NCBI RefSeq assembly: GCF_020164495.1
Contig: NZ_JAIQYZ010000002.1
Coordinates: forward strand, 186,001 to 250,000
DNA from: Psychroflexus lacisalsi
GTDB taxonomy: Bacteria > Bacteroidota > Bacteroidia > Flavobacteriales > Flavobacteriaceae
DNA length: 64,000 bases
Reading direction: 5' to 3'
Below, piece by piece: positions 17,811 to 26,080 of the stretch (position 1 is its first letter; the number at the start of each line of letters is the position of its first letter). The notes under the pieces are model-generated. The model saw nothing but the letters and a program-made list of their open reading frames with translations. It was not told the origin of the DNA and ran no database searches. Both the position numbers and the translations under genes were made by a program.

Positions 17811-19309
17811 GCTTTCTTTTTACTCAATAAATATAGAAAATTAGCCACAATAAAAGATATTACAATGGCAATAGCCGCGGAGACTCCCGGATTATTTACG
17901 GGCTCTTGCATGTACTCTGTGATTCTACCGTAATAAATTATAAAATGAAGTGCTACAGCAGAAAAACTGGCGATAAAAACGGCTGTTTTTTTTACTTTTT
18001 TAAAATATATTCCAAAAAGTACAGGCACAAAAGCAGCAGCGAAATAGGCGTAAACTCCATTTTGAGCAAAAATGGCAACGCTTACATTTGGATTAACTAT
18101 CTGATCGTAGCTTAATAAAAAGCTCGCTATAGCTAATGCGACAATCACCATCTTATTTAATGCCACGCCACTTATATTTTTTACAGCAGGAAAAAGTGGT
18201 GTGATAAGATCTGTACTTATTGTGGTAGAAAGTGATTGAATTAAATTTTCTAATGTTGAGAGTCCTGCTGAAATCAAACCCGCCACGATAATGACACCAG
18301 CACCCGCAGTGAAGGTTTTTACGACATAAGCAGAAACCAGTTCATCCATTTGAAGCGGAACACCATTCAACGTGAGATCTGGAAATAGTATTCTGGCGTA
18401 CAACCCAACAATAACAACCATAAAGAAAAGAATCATGCATATAATGGCGATCACAAGATATTGATTCACCGACTTCTCACTCTTGAGAAAAAGAGTTTTA
18501 GTAATGATGTGAGGCTGACAAACAATGGCAATACCAATTACAATCTGACAGAAAATAATCTCAAAATAATCTCTGAAGAGAAAACTTTTTTCATTTGTAG
18601 TCTTGACCAGATTCGGATCAATACTTTTTAATGTAGCCACAAATCCATCAAAGCCTTCGTTGAAGTAGTCTGCACCTGAAGCAAGAAGCATCACAGCAAC
18701 TATAAACATAAGAATTGCCTGAATAGAATTGGTGTATACCATAGAATTGGCGCCACCAAACATCATATACCCAAATACAAATACAACCAGTCCCATAAGT
18801 ACCCAGAAGGGTTCCAAATTAAGTGATTTGGAAATAATCTGAGTGAGTCCGACACAAATGAGAACAATAAAAGTAATAAGCAAAAGAGAAAGAATTGCAA
18901 AAAATACAGTCATGGCTTTACTATCGTAACGTTTACCAATCCATTGTGCCATGGTAACGGCCTTAACTGTCGATCCATATTTTTGAAAGGCTTTCGTAAA
19001 AAAGATGAGTGATGCAAAAATGGCAATCGGCATAACGAATCCAAAAGATATAATTCCTGAAAATCCATAAAGCGCAATAAATCCAGGATTAATAATAAAC
19101 GTTGCAGCACTAGTCATGGAGGCTGCCAGAGACAAACCAACTGCCCAGGCAGGAAATCCTTTACTGCCTATTGCAAAGTCATTGATGTCCTTTGTTTTTA
19201 TCATTCCTCTAACCACGAAGAAAATGATAACTATTGCATATATAACAAGTAAAATAGTGACGTAGGTGGACCAAGTATCGCTAGCAAACATATGAAGTAT
19301 AAATTTCAA
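17807..19309 (-). CDS. Sodium:solute symporter (SSS family)
   Basis: 500 residues with about 13 membrane segments. 'FAIGSKGFPAWAVGLSLAASMTSAATFI' at residues ~43-70 is the conserved SSS entry with the Ser/Ala-rich TM1 sodium site; 'SAGLSTLENLIQSLSTTISTDL' near 345-365 is the second signature region. A second in-frame Met at residue 7 is an alternative start. First gene of the seven-gene operon, so the operon promoter must lie in 19310-19509. SSS carriers in such positions usually import organic acids (acetate, pyruvate, hydroxybutyrate-like), which fits the dehydrogenase and ligase downstream. Confidence 0.9.
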   Translation of the reverse strand: MKFILHMFASDTWSTYVTILLVIYAIVIIFFVVRGMIKTKDINDFAIGSKGFPAWAVGLSLAASMTSAATFIINPGFIALYGFSGIISFGFVMPIAIFASLIFFTKAFQKYGSTVKAVTMAQWIGKRYDSKAMTVFFAILSLLLITFIVLICVGLTQIISKSLNLEPFWVLMGLVVFVFGYMMFGGANSMVYTNSIQAILMFIVAVMLLASGADYFNEGFDGFVATLKSIDPNLVKTTNEKSFLFRDYFEIIFCQIVIGIAIVCQPHIITKTLFLKSEKSVNQYLVIAIICMILFFMVVIVGLYARILFPDLTLNGVPLQMDELVSAYVVKTFTAGAGVIIVAGLISAGLSTLENLIQSLSTTISTDLITPLFPAVKNISGVALNKMVIVALAIASFLLSYDQIVNPNVSVAIFAQNGVYAYFAAAFVPVLFGIYFKKVKKTAVFIASFSAVALHFIIYYGRITEYMQEPVNNPGVSAAIAIVISFIVANFLYLLSKKKA

Positions 19310-19509
19310 ATGTGAAATTAGAGTTAAAAAACTGATTCCACATCCTCACTTAATGAATATCAAAGTGTGACCTATTAAAATTTATACTTAAATATATATT
19401 CAACTTCAATAATAACGGGTAAATATATAAGTGCGACTTCATTATGAGATACATCGTAAGTACTATAAAAAAACATACATCAGAAAATCCTCAAATGAAA
19501 CGATCTAAT

Positions 19510-20316
19510 TTAAGAATTAGGAGAAATCAGTTGTTTTAAAACGGACTCTACTCCAAAATCATCATTAGTTGAAGTGTGGTAATTGGCTACATTTTTCACG
19601 TTGGGATGTGCATTGGACATTGCGTAGCTAAACTGAGCTAATTTCAACATTTCAATATCATTGTTATAATCACCAAAGACCATAGTTTCTTCGGGAGTAA
19701 TGTTGAGATGCTTTTGAATTTGCTTCAAAGCATAAGATTTATTTGTCTCTTTATGTGAGATATCCACCCAATTTTGACTAGAAACAGTAACTTGAAATCG
19801 ATCTGTTATATCTATAACTTTGGGGTATATATATTTCTCTGAGGACTTAAAATGGAACACTGCAATTTTTACAAAATCATCATCTTCTACTTGCGTCAAA
19901 TCTTTTACATGGCTCACCTCCGAATAATAATTACGAAGTGTAGTAATAAATTCTGAATCATTGGATTCGATATAAGCTGTTTTTCTTCCACATAAAACGA
20001 TGTAAGAATCGTCTACTTTTCTTAAATGTGTAATACATTCTAAAATTTCATCGCGATTCAGCTTCAGTAAGACTTTGGTTTCCTTGTTAAACATCATAAT
20101 GGCTCCATTTTCTGCAATCACACTGATATCTTCTTTGATGGAGGACAACTTTTCTAAAATACTCTGAAACTGTCTCCCACTTGCTGCCACAAAATGAATG
20201 TCGTTTCTTTTTAATTGGTCGAACTGACTTAAAAACAATGAACTCACTTGATGTTCACTATTCAATAAGGTGCCGTCCATATCTGAAACCACGAGTTTTA
20301 TTTTTGAAAAATCCAT
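19510..20316 (-). CDS. Cof-type HAD-superfamily phosphatase
   Basis: 268 residues, cytosolic. Motif I 'VVSDMDGTLL' (residues 9-18) has both catalytic Asp; motif II Ser in 'AASGRQF'; motif III Lys near 'NKSYALKQI'; motif IV 'FGDYNNDIEML'. The cap in the middle is of the C2 type usual for Cof/YidA enzymes, which remove phosphate from small sugar phosphates or cofactors. Monocistronic, separated from the symporter operon by 200 bases. Confidence 0.9.
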   Translation of the reverse strand: MDFSKIKLVVSDMDGTLLNSEHQVSSLFLSQFDQLKRNDIHFVAASGRQFQSILEKLSSIKEDISVIAENGAIMMFNKETKVLLKLNRDEILECITHLRKVDDSYIVLCGRKTAYIESNDSEFITTLRNYYSEVSHVKDLTQVEDDDFVKIAVFHFKSSEKYIYPKVIDITDRFQVTVSSQNWVDISHKETNKSYALKQIQKHLNITPEETMVFGDYNNDIEMLKLAQFSYAMSNAHPNVKNVANYHTSTNDDFGVESVLKQLISPNS

Positions 20317-20459
20317 TTTTTATTTAGTATTAATAACTTTTGAAAAGTGTTTATTGAAATAAAGTTTGTTTTGCTAAGCTATTAAAAGATATATCACCCC
20401 AAAATTGATTTGACTTTTAATTCTAAAGTTTACATCAATTAATGTCAGTCTTATTCGTA

Positions 20460-20482
20460 GTCGGGAGTCGGGAGTCGGGAGT
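20460..20482. repeat. 7-bp tandem repeat (GTCGGGA, ~3.3 copies)
   Basis: Three GTCGGGA units followed by GT. It lies about 85 bases before a REP-like element, the same arrangement as the related GTGAGTC array at 25155-25197. Confidence 0.8.
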
Positions 20483-20566
20483 TGATAATCGATAATTAAA
20501 AAATTAACTTTGATATTTAATTATCAGATTTATTGAAAATTTGAAATTCCAATTTTGAAATCTCCC

Positions 20567-20710
20567 TAGCCCCGATAGCAATGTAAAGCCTGGAAGACGA
20601 ATTGCTGTGCAAAACCCAGGTACAAAAAGCGACCAGCGGAAGCTCTTTTGGGACTTTTGGTTTTGCAAGCCGGCGAGGTCGGACTTGAAATGGATAGCGG
20701 GATAAGCTCC
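20567..20710. repeat. REP-like element, family B, copy 2
   Basis: Near-identical to 9568-9710 over most of its length, starting TAGCCCCGATAGC and ending ATAGCGGGATAAGCTCC. The inner part differs mainly at the loop (GCCGGCGAGGTCGG here). Together with the tandem heptamer and terminator it fills the 449-base space between the HAD phosphatase and the sulfide:quinone oxidoreductase; I see nothing else there. Confidence 0.8.
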
Positions 20711-20745
20711 AAAAAAAAACAGAATCCTTTTGAGATTCTGCTTTT
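20711..20745 (-). terminator. Rho-independent terminator after sulfide:quinone oxidoreductase
   Basis: On the minus strand, CAGAATC and GATTCTG form a 7-bp stem with a 7-base loop followed by nine T. It directly abuts the poly-A end of the family B element. Confidence 0.8.
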
Positions 20746-20765
20746 AAATTATTTGGTAACATAAA

Positions 20766-22022
20766 TTATACTTCTACGCCTTTCATCATTTTGTTCCAAT
20801 ACAAGTATGGTAGACCATATTTCTTCAACATCCATAATCTCCAATGTTCTTTGGCTGAATTGAAGACTAACATCTGTTTTAGTTTTGGGTCTGGAGTGAA
20901 ATTGCCTTCATAGTCAAATTCAGCCAGCGCCATCTTCCCATAACCAGTAACTAATGGACATGAAGAGTAGCCTTGGTAGCTTTTATTGCTAGCGGGTTTA
21001 TTATTCATCATAAACATCAAGTTTTCTACAACTACGGGCACTTGTTTTCTAATGGCAGCACCAGTTTTGGCGGTTGGTAAAGCTGCGACATCTCCTAAAC
21101 CAAAAATGTTTGGGTATTGATTATGTTGGAGAGAATTGATGTTCACATCCAACCAGCCCTCTTTGGTTACTAAATTAGACTCTTTAATAAATTTTGGAGC
21201 AGTTTGAGGTGGTGCTAAGTGCAACATATCAAATGGCATTTCAATAATGGCGTCGCCAGATATTTTTTCGCCAATGCTTTTGCTTTCATTTTCCACACAT
21301 TGATTCTCATCGTCTCCTACATACTTGAAAGTGATAATTTTTTTATCAGCATCAATTTTGACTGGAGCATAAAAAGGTTTGAAATGCATACCATAACGAT
21401 CAACCACTTTGGTAAGTGTATCCCGAATTTCTTTTACACCGAACAAAACGGAGCCAGGTGTAGCAAAAATGACTTGCGCATCAATTTTATTTTTTTTGAA
21501 ATAATCTGCTGCTAGGTAAGCGATTTTCTGAGGAGCCCCACCGCACTTGATAGGTGTTGTAGGTTGGGTAAAAATGGCGTTCCCTCCTTTAAAATTTTGA
21601 AGGACTTCCCAGGTATGCTTGGAATCTGTGTAATTACTACACACCACACCTTTCCCCAGAGAGGATTCTAATCCTTCAATTAATGAAAGGTCCATGATCA
21701 AACCTGGTGCAACAACAAGATAATCATAACTGATGTCACCGCTGTTTTGGGTTTTAACTAAATTGTTGTCTGCATCAAATCCAGTGGCGTAATCTTGTAT
21801 CCAATCTGCACCTTTAGGAATTAGATCTTTCATGGGTTTGGCGGTATCTTCATAATCGTAAGTTCCTGCTCCAACTAGCGTCCATGCAGGTTGATAATAA
21901 TGTGTATCTGCAGGATCTATAATTCCAATCGACAGGCTTGGGTTTTTCTTTAAAAGTTGCGCTGACGTCATTATACCTGCGGTACCTCCTCCTATGATTA
22001 AAACTGAATATTTTGATTTCAT
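20766..22022 (-). CDS. sqr: Sulfide:quinone oxidoreductase, type II-like
   Basis: An FAD-dependent enzyme that oxidises sulfide to sulfane sulfur and passes electrons to the quinone pool. 418 residues. FAD-binding 'VLIIGGGTAGIMTSAQL' at 7-23; second motif 'DYLVVAPGL'; 'NIFGLGDVAALPTAKTG' near 310. The two redox Cys expected of SQR are visible in 'PIKCGGAPQKI' (~160) and 'SSCPLVTGYGK' (~352). The PIKCGGAPQKI context resembles the type II (SQRDL-like) enzymes, which lack the third N-terminal Cys; none is seen here either. It may sit on the inner face of the membrane through its C-terminal amphipathic end. A palindromic operator and -7 box lie just upstream (22038-22081). No persulfide dioxygenase or rhodanese is adjacent. 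Confidence 0.88.
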   Translation of the reverse strand: MKSKYSVLIIGGGTAGIMTSAQLLKKNPSLSIGIIDPADTHYYQPAWTLVGAGTYDYEDTAKPMKDLIPKGADWIQDYATGFDADNNLVKTQNSGDISYDYLVVAPGLIMDLSLIEGLESSLGKGVVCSNYTDSKHTWEVLQNFKGGNAIFTQPTTPIKCGGAPQKIAYLAADYFKKNKIDAQVIFATPGSVLFGVKEIRDTLTKVVDRYGMHFKPFYAPVKIDADKKIITFKYVGDDENQCVENESKSIGEKISGDAIIEMPFDMLHLAPPQTAPKFIKESNLVTKEGWLDVNINSLQHNQYPNIFGLGDVAALPTAKTGAAIRKQVPVVVENLMFMMNNKPASNKSYQGYSSCPLVTGYGKMALAEFDYEGNFTPDPKLKQMLVFNSAKEHWRLWMLKKYGLPYLYWNKMMKGVEV

Positions 22023-22037
22023 GTCCTTAGTTTTGTT

Positions 22038-22081
22038 TAAAAATAACTAATTAACCCAACTCAGAACGTGACAAAAGTTAC
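22038..22081 (-). promoter_or_regulatory. Palindromic operator plus -7 box upstream of sqr
   Basis: Plus-strand GTGACAAAAGTTAC at 22068-22081 is one base off a perfect GTAAC-N4-GTTAC palindrome. On the minus strand a -7-like box TATTTTTA occupies 22045-22038, its TA 29.5 bp from the palindrome centre. The same distance is found at three other promoters in the window. The predicted start would be near 22033, 11 bases before the ATG. Confidence 0.6.
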
Positions 22082-22111
22082 ACAGGTTTTGATGTATGCT
22101 TAAATCTATAA

Positions 22112-22789
22112 TTAATCAATTATAAAATCAACTGCCATTTGTATGTGTAAATCTGTGGTGGCTAGAAATGGTAATTTTGTTGTTTCATTTTTCAGCAAAA
22201 TTGGTAATTCTGTACAACCTAGTATCACCGCATCTACTTCGTTTTCAAATGTAATAATAAGCTCCTTATAGAAGGTTTTAGCCTCTTCAGTAAATTTCCC
22301 CTGAGTTAATTCTTTGGAAACAAAGTGATGAGATTTTTCAATATCAGTTTCATCGGGAATCACAATTTCGAGGCGATGTTTGCTGGTTAAATAATCCTTT
22401 AAAAAGCCCTTGGTCATCGTAGGTTTATTGCCGAGTAAAAGTAACTTTTTGAAGTTGTACTTCTTAGAATCTTTAGCCACAGCATTCCCTATATGTAGAA
22501 ACGGAATCCCTATTTTTGGCTGAACAAAATCCACAGCCATGTGCGGTGTGTTAGCACAAATCAAAAGAGCCTCAGCGCCTGACTGCTCCAAAGTCTTGGC
22601 GACTCTAAGGTAGGTTTGATTGATTTCATCTTCGTCCTGTCTTCTCATCACATCAATGTTGATGCTATAGAGCAGTAATTCTGGATTTTGCGAACCTCCC
22701 AGTTGGTCAGCCACCTTTGCGTTGATGTCCCGATAATATTCCAGTGTGGAGTGGTAGGATGTTCCTCCAATTAGACCAAGTAGTTTCAT
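22112..22789 (-). CDS. Aspartate/glutamate racemase-family protein
   Basis: 225 residues, PLP-independent amino-acid racemase fold with two cysteines as acid/base: 'LICANTPHMAVD' near residue 78 and 'VILGCTELPILL' near 190; the N-terminal 'GLIGGTSYHSTLEYY' is the substrate-phosphate-binding start typical of the YgeA-type aspartate racemases. Both catalytic Cys are present, so it is probably active, but the amino acid is not certain. It lies 25 bases after the YjdM gene and may be co-transcribed with it. Confidence 0.87.
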   Translation of the reverse strand: MKLLGLIGGTSYHSTLEYYRDINAKVADQLGGSQNPELLLYSINIDVMRRQDEDEINQTYLRVAKTLEQSGAEALLICANTPHMAVDFVQPKIGIPFLHIGNAVAKDSKKYNFKKLLLLGNKPTMTKGFLKDYLTSKHRLEIVIPDETDIEKSHHFVSKELTQGKFTEEAKTFYKELIITFENEVDAVILGCTELPILLKNETTKLPFLATTDLHIQMAVDFIID

Positions 22790-22814
22790 AAGAAATAGTT
22801 TGAATCTTTATTAG

Positions 22815-23177
22815 TTATGCTTTTTTGACAAATTCAGATTTTAAAGCCATGGCTCCAAAATCTTTAATTTTGCAATCGATATTGTGATCGCCATCTGTGA
22901 GACGAATATTTTTCACTTTTGTTCCTGCTTTCAATGGTTTTGAGAAGCCCTTCACTGGAAGGTCTTTTACAATAACTATGTTATCACCATCTTCAAGTAC
23001 GTTCCCATTGGCATCTTTTATAAGAAGTTCGTTATTTTCTGCCTCGTTTTCTTCTGGTTTATTTTCTTCGATATTCCACTCAAAACTACATTCCGGACAG
23101 TTGTATAAACCTTGCCCTACGGAGTAACCATAAGGTGATTTACAATTTGGGCATTCTTTCATTTCTTCTGACATCAT
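22815..23177 (-). CDS. yjdM: Zinc-ribbon protein YjdM (PhnA-like)
   Basis: 120 residues. The N-terminal zinc ribbon has [10 protein letters not shown] and CPEC knuckles (residues ~9-31), followed by an acidic Glu/Asn linker and the small C-terminal SH3-like '[34 protein letters not shown]' domain of the YjdM/PhnA family. The old name alkylphosphonate utilisation protein is not supported by function; the role is unknown. MM at the start allows either Met; the second gives the usual family length. Confidence 0.9.
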   Translation of the reverse strand: MMSEEMKECPNCKSPYGYSVGQGLYNCPECSFEWNIEENKPEENEAENNELLIKDANGNVLEDGDNIVIVKDLPVKGFSKPLKAGTKVKNIRLTDGDHNIDCKIKDFGAMALKSEFVKKA

Positions 23178-23255
23178 GATTTTGAAATATTATTTTAAGC
23201 TCAAAAATGCGATAAACCTTTTACTTCTTAGGCATTGATTAGTTTTTATTCTAGT

Positions 23256-24032
23256 CTAAAAAGAAGTCGAGTACACTGCTCTACCATGTTGAGGTTGCTC
23301 GTCCCTGTAATTGTTGATTGGCATCAGATATTTTAATAATTCTACTTGCTCAAGCGAAACTTCTATAGCTTGCTTGAACACAATCCAGGTCACTTTTTCA
23401 GAGCAAGGCGGCGTGGTGAGCGAACCCTGATACGAAAAATAGCCCCTGTTCTGTGGCAGATTTTGAGAAATATCAAAAGGGCGTTGTATCAATTTCATTT
23501 CTCCTTTTTGAATAGGAAGGTAACTTTCTAAAAGTTCAAAAGGTTTGCTGTTATTTCCTTCCTTAGCCATCACTGAAAGCACGACAAATTCTTTTGATTC
23601 ATTTTGGTGAACCAAATGAATTTCCAGAGGATAGCGAACACCTTCAATAAGATGTTCTGCTGGTTCGTGAAAATGAAATTGTTTGAGATGAAAAGTATCC
23701 TCTTTATGAATCAAAAAATCACCTCTTTCAAAGTCATACTGAATGGAATGCCCATTATTGGCAACATCATGGAGTATTGTTTTTTCTGAATAATGCAAAT
23801 CTATAGGCTCAAGGTCCTCTGCAACTTTATAATTTACAAGGTTAATTGGCGATTGGAAATTTCCATTACAATGGGTCTCACCTTCCAGCTCCGCCCAATG
23901 CTCCGGACCTGTTTCACCCTCATAACTCCAGTGATTTGATTTATCATTGGTTTCAACCTTTTCTTTTTTAGGTTGATCTTGACAACTTAAAACCAAAACA
24001 AGAACAGAAATAGATATAAGAAGTCTATTCAT
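23256..24032 (-). CDS. Alpha-class carbonic anhydrase, lipoprotein
   Basis: Interconverts CO2 and bicarbonate outside the cytoplasm. 258 residues with a lipoprotein signal ending LVLVLSC (Cys at ~17). Domain from ~34: 'HWAELEGETHCNGNFQSPINL', zinc ligands in 'FHFHEPAEH' (two His) and the third in 'EIHLVHQN', and 'GSLTTPPCSEKVTW', the conserved Thr region of the active site. The Cys in 'THCNGNFQSPI' and in 'PPCSE' would form the usual alpha-CA disulfide, consistent with export. Its start overlaps the stop of the upstream haem lipoprotein by 8 bases, so the two are co-translated. Confidence 0.93.
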   Translation of the reverse strand: MNRLLISISVLVLVLSCQDQPKKEKVETNDKSNHWSYEGETGPEHWAELEGETHCNGNFQSPINLVNYKVAEDLEPIDLHYSEKTILHDVANNGHSIQYDFERGDFLIHKEDTFHLKQFHFHEPAEHLIEGVRYPLEIHLVHQNESKEFVVLSVMAKEGNNSKPFELLESYLPIQKGEMKLIQRPFDISQNLPQNRGYFSYQGSLTTPPCSEKVTWIVFKQAIEVSLEQVELLKYLMPINNYRDEQPQHGRAVYSTSF

Positions 24033-25026
24033 TTTTAGAAAAATTGATGCTCCACATCCCTCTAACTTCGTTCACCCCGTACCCAATAGCCTTATCTTGT
24101 GGATACAGCTCTTTGATTTTATCGTAAGTTTCTCTTTCGATTTCCTGACCTGGCGTCCCGTGGCATTTTAAACACATATCATTGGTGACTATAGGATAAT
24201 AAAAATTTACATTTTCACCTTCTTCTACCACCATAGGTTCCGGTTCTTCCCCATTTTCTAATATCTGCTTGTAAAGCGAAATATATTCCAACTCTACCTC
24301 GTTGGCTTTATTTTTTGGATTTCTAAACTTATCGGAGACTCGCTTTATAATCGCGTTGTGTTTGGTTGCCATAGAATCGGTAAGTGGCATCGCCTGGACA
24401 TTACAAAATGATAAGGCATGCAGGACGCCTTCTTTTTGTATAGCTCCCATCAGGTTTTTACCCAAAGTTTGCTTAGTAGATTTGGCATAAGACATACCGA
24501 TTTCCGCATAGCTTTGCTCCGGTTCAGCCAAGCTCCCTACAGATTTCCCTTTTTGCTTGTATCCTTTACCATGATTCTTTTTCCAATGCTCTTGAAACCA
24601 TTCCGGCTTTTCAATTTCATAATCGTACATAAATGCGGCGATAGCTTCAATATCTTTTTGCTGGTAAGGCTGGTAAGGCATCAATCCGAAACGCTTGACC
24701 GCTCCTTTTAGTTTTGCTTTTTCATGGGTGGGTTTTTCAACAAAATTCCATAAATCAGCAATAAATTCTTCTTTGGAATCCGCATCGCGGGTATATCTCG
24801 CTTTCAAAGCAATCATTGGTGGAGCAATCATGGATTTTTCAGCGGCTTTGGGACTGTGGCAGAGGTAGCATTTGTTCTGCATCAGGGTTTTACCTCTTGC
24901 TGCTATTTCTTCTGAATTTAATTCCGTTGACTTTAGTTTGATGTAATTATCATCCTCTTTTTGAGTTGACTTTTTGCAGGATGTCAGGCTCACGGCTATA
25001 ACTAAAGCGATTAAGGTCCATTTCAT
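24025..25026 (-). CDS. Lipoprotein with N-terminal cytochrome c motif and C-terminal haem-binding Tll0287-like (DUF3365) domain
   Basis: I take ATG at 25026 (MKWTLIALVIAVSLTSC) because it gives a clean lipoprotein signal; a TTG three codons further up is less likely. 333 residues. The first haem site CYLCH (~52) lies in a mono-haem cytochrome c domain with a distal Met in 'FGLMPYQPY'; a second CLKCH site (~285) lies in the C-terminal domain, which resembles Tll0287-like/DUF3365 haem proteins that sense or carry electrons in the periplasm. Followed by alpha carbonic anhydrase with an 8-base overlap. A palindromic operator lies 50 bases upstream of the ATG. The role is probably extracytoplasmic redox or sensing; its link to CO2/bicarbonate is open. 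Confidence 0.8.
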   Translation of the reverse strand: MKWTLIALVIAVSLTSCKKSTQKEDDNYIKLKSTELNSEEIAARGKTLMQNKCYLCHSPKAAEKSMIAPPMIALKARYTRDADSKEEFIADLWNFVEKPTHEKAKLKGAVKRFGLMPYQPYQQKDIEAIAAFMYDYEIEKPEWFQEHWKKNHGKGYKQKGKSVGSLAEPEQSYAEIGMSYAKSTKQTLGKNLMGAIQKEGVLHALSFCNVQAMPLTDSMATKHNAIIKRVSDKFRNPKNKANEVELEYISLYKQILENGEEPEPMVVEEGENVNFYYPIVTNDMCLKCHGTPGQEIERETYDKIKELYPQDKAIGYGVNEVRGMWSINFSKNE

Positions 25027-25045
25027 GATATTCAAATTTAATAAA

Positions 25046-25089
25046 GCAATTTAGGCAGAGTCTATATATTGAATGGTAACTAAAGTTAC
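25046..25089 (-). promoter_or_regulatory. Palindromic operator plus weak -7 box upstream of the haem lipoprotein/carbonic anhydrase operon
   Basis: GTAACTAAAGTTAC at 25076-25089 is a perfect GTAAC-N4-GTTAC palindrome. A TAAATTGC box (two mismatches to TAnnTTTG) starts at 25053 on the minus strand, 29.5 bp from the palindrome centre, as in the other three sites. Confidence 0.55.
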
Positions 25090-25154
25090 AAGAAAGAATT
25101 TAGGTAATAGGCAACAGGCTTTTTAGAGAATTGAGAATTATGATTTTTTTATCC

Positions 25155-25197
25155 GTGAGTCGTGAGTCGTGAGTCGTGAGTCGTGAGTCGTGAGTCG
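25155..25197. repeat. 7-bp tandem repeat (GTGAGTC, ~6 copies)
   Basis: Six uninterrupted GTGAGTC units plus one base. It lies ~45 bases from a short family B remnant and is related in sequence and position to the GTCGGGA array at 20460-20482. Confidence 0.9.
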
Positions 25198-25240
25198 AAA
25201 ATTAAAAAAGGAATTTTGAAATTACAAGTTTGAAATACCC

Positions 25241-25276
25241 CAGATCCCGATAATATTGAAAAGCGGGAATAGCTCC
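25241..25276. repeat. Family B element remnant, 36 bases
   Basis: Only the outer ends remain: CAGATCCCGATAA at the left and AGCGGGAATAGCTCC at the right, joined by TATTGAAA. It looks like an internally deleted form of the ~143-base element and shows that the ends alone can persist next to a terminator. Confidence 0.6.
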
Positions 25277-25280
25277 AAAC

Positions 25281-25311
25281 AAAAAAAGCGAAGGCTTACA
25301 CCTTCGCTTTT
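25281..25311 (-). terminator. Rho-independent terminator after peroxiredoxin
   Basis: On the minus strand AAAAGCGAAGG and CCTTCGCTTTT form a perfect 11-bp stem with a 6-base loop and a T run (TTTTTTTGTTT). Confidence 0.9.
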
Positions 25312-25338
25312 AACAATCATTAAAACTTAAAACACTAA

Positions 25339-26010
25339 TTAAAATTGCTTTTTGGCCAGATACCAAGTTGTTTTTTCAATAGAGTCATCTGCTACTCTTT
25401 CTTCGTAAGCCTTTAATGTTTTTGGTGGTGGCACTATTGCTTTTTCACCTTTTTTCCAGTCTAGTGGGCAAGCTGCACCATGCTCATCTGAGAATTGAAG
25501 AGCTTCCAAACATCTTAAAATTTCGTCCATGTTTCTACCAACATTTAGCGGGTAATACATGATCAATCTTATTTTTTTACTTGGATCGATAAAGAATACA
25601 GCTCTTACGGCTGCAGTTTCACTTTCGTTAGGCTGCAACATTCCGTACAGCTTGGATACCTTCATATCGATATCTGCGATAATTGGAAAGTCCATATAGA
25701 CTCCCGTGTTTTGTTTTACACTGTCTACCCAACCAATGTGCGAGTGAATAGAGTCGATGCTCAATCCTAAAAGCTCAGTGTTAAGAGCTTCAAATTCTTT
25801 TTTCCTTACCGCAAAACCACTCATTTCAGTAGTACATACAGGCGTAAAATCTGCTGGGTGAGAAAACATTACCGTCCATTTGTCTGGAGCAAACTCAGAC
25901 ATTTTCATATTACCTGTAGTCGTTACCGCTTCAAAATCTGGAGCTTGATCTCCGATTCTTGGCATCTGAATTGGTTGTTCTGTTTTGTTTATTTCTTTTA
26001 AATCTTCCAT
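25339..26010 (-). CDS. Peroxiredoxin (Prx6-type)
   Basis: Reduces hydrogen peroxide, organic peroxides or peroxynitrite in the cytosol. 223 residues. Peroxidatic Cys in 'HPADFTPVCTTEM' (~59); conserved Arg in 'VRAVFFIDPSKKIR'; further Cys in 'RCLEALQ' and 'GAACPLDWKKGE' near 170-180, as in bacterial/archaeal Prx6 forms that can form a disulfide. The C-terminal extension with 'WYLAKKQF' is normal for the subfamily. Preceded by a good promoter with two palindromes (26037-26080) and followed by a strong terminator, so it is a single-gene unit. Confidence 0.93.
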   Translation of the reverse strand: MEDLKEINKTEQPIQMPRIGDQAPDFEAVTTTGNMKMSEFAPDKWTVMFSHPADFTPVCTTEMSGFAVRKKEFEALNTELLGLSIDSIHSHIGWVDSVKQNTGVYMDFPIIADIDMKVSKLYGMLQPNESETAAVRAVFFIDPSKKIRLIMYYPLNVGRNMDEILRCLEALQFSDEHGAACPLDWKKGEKAIVPPPKTLKAYEERVADDSIEKTTWYLAKKQF

Positions 26011-26036
26011 AGTTAATTTGTTTTTTTATGATGGCA

Positions 26037-26080
26037 CAAATATAAGTTTAAACTATAGTTTTTAAAGTAACGATAGTTAC
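26037..26080 (-). promoter_or_regulatory. Peroxiredoxin promoter: -7 box with two upstream palindromes
   Basis: On the minus strand TATATTTG (26044-26037) matches the Bacteroidota -7 consensus TAnnTTTG exactly. GTAACGATAGTTAC at 26067-26080 is a perfect palindrome whose centre is 29.5 bp from the box, which places it near -41.5. A second perfect 12-base palindrome, AAACTATAGTTT, sits between them at 26050-26061 and could hold a second regulator. Confidence 0.7.

Noticed and set aside
25155-25197. CRISPR-like array
   Set aside because: The unit is 7 bases with no spacers, so it is a simple tandem repeat.
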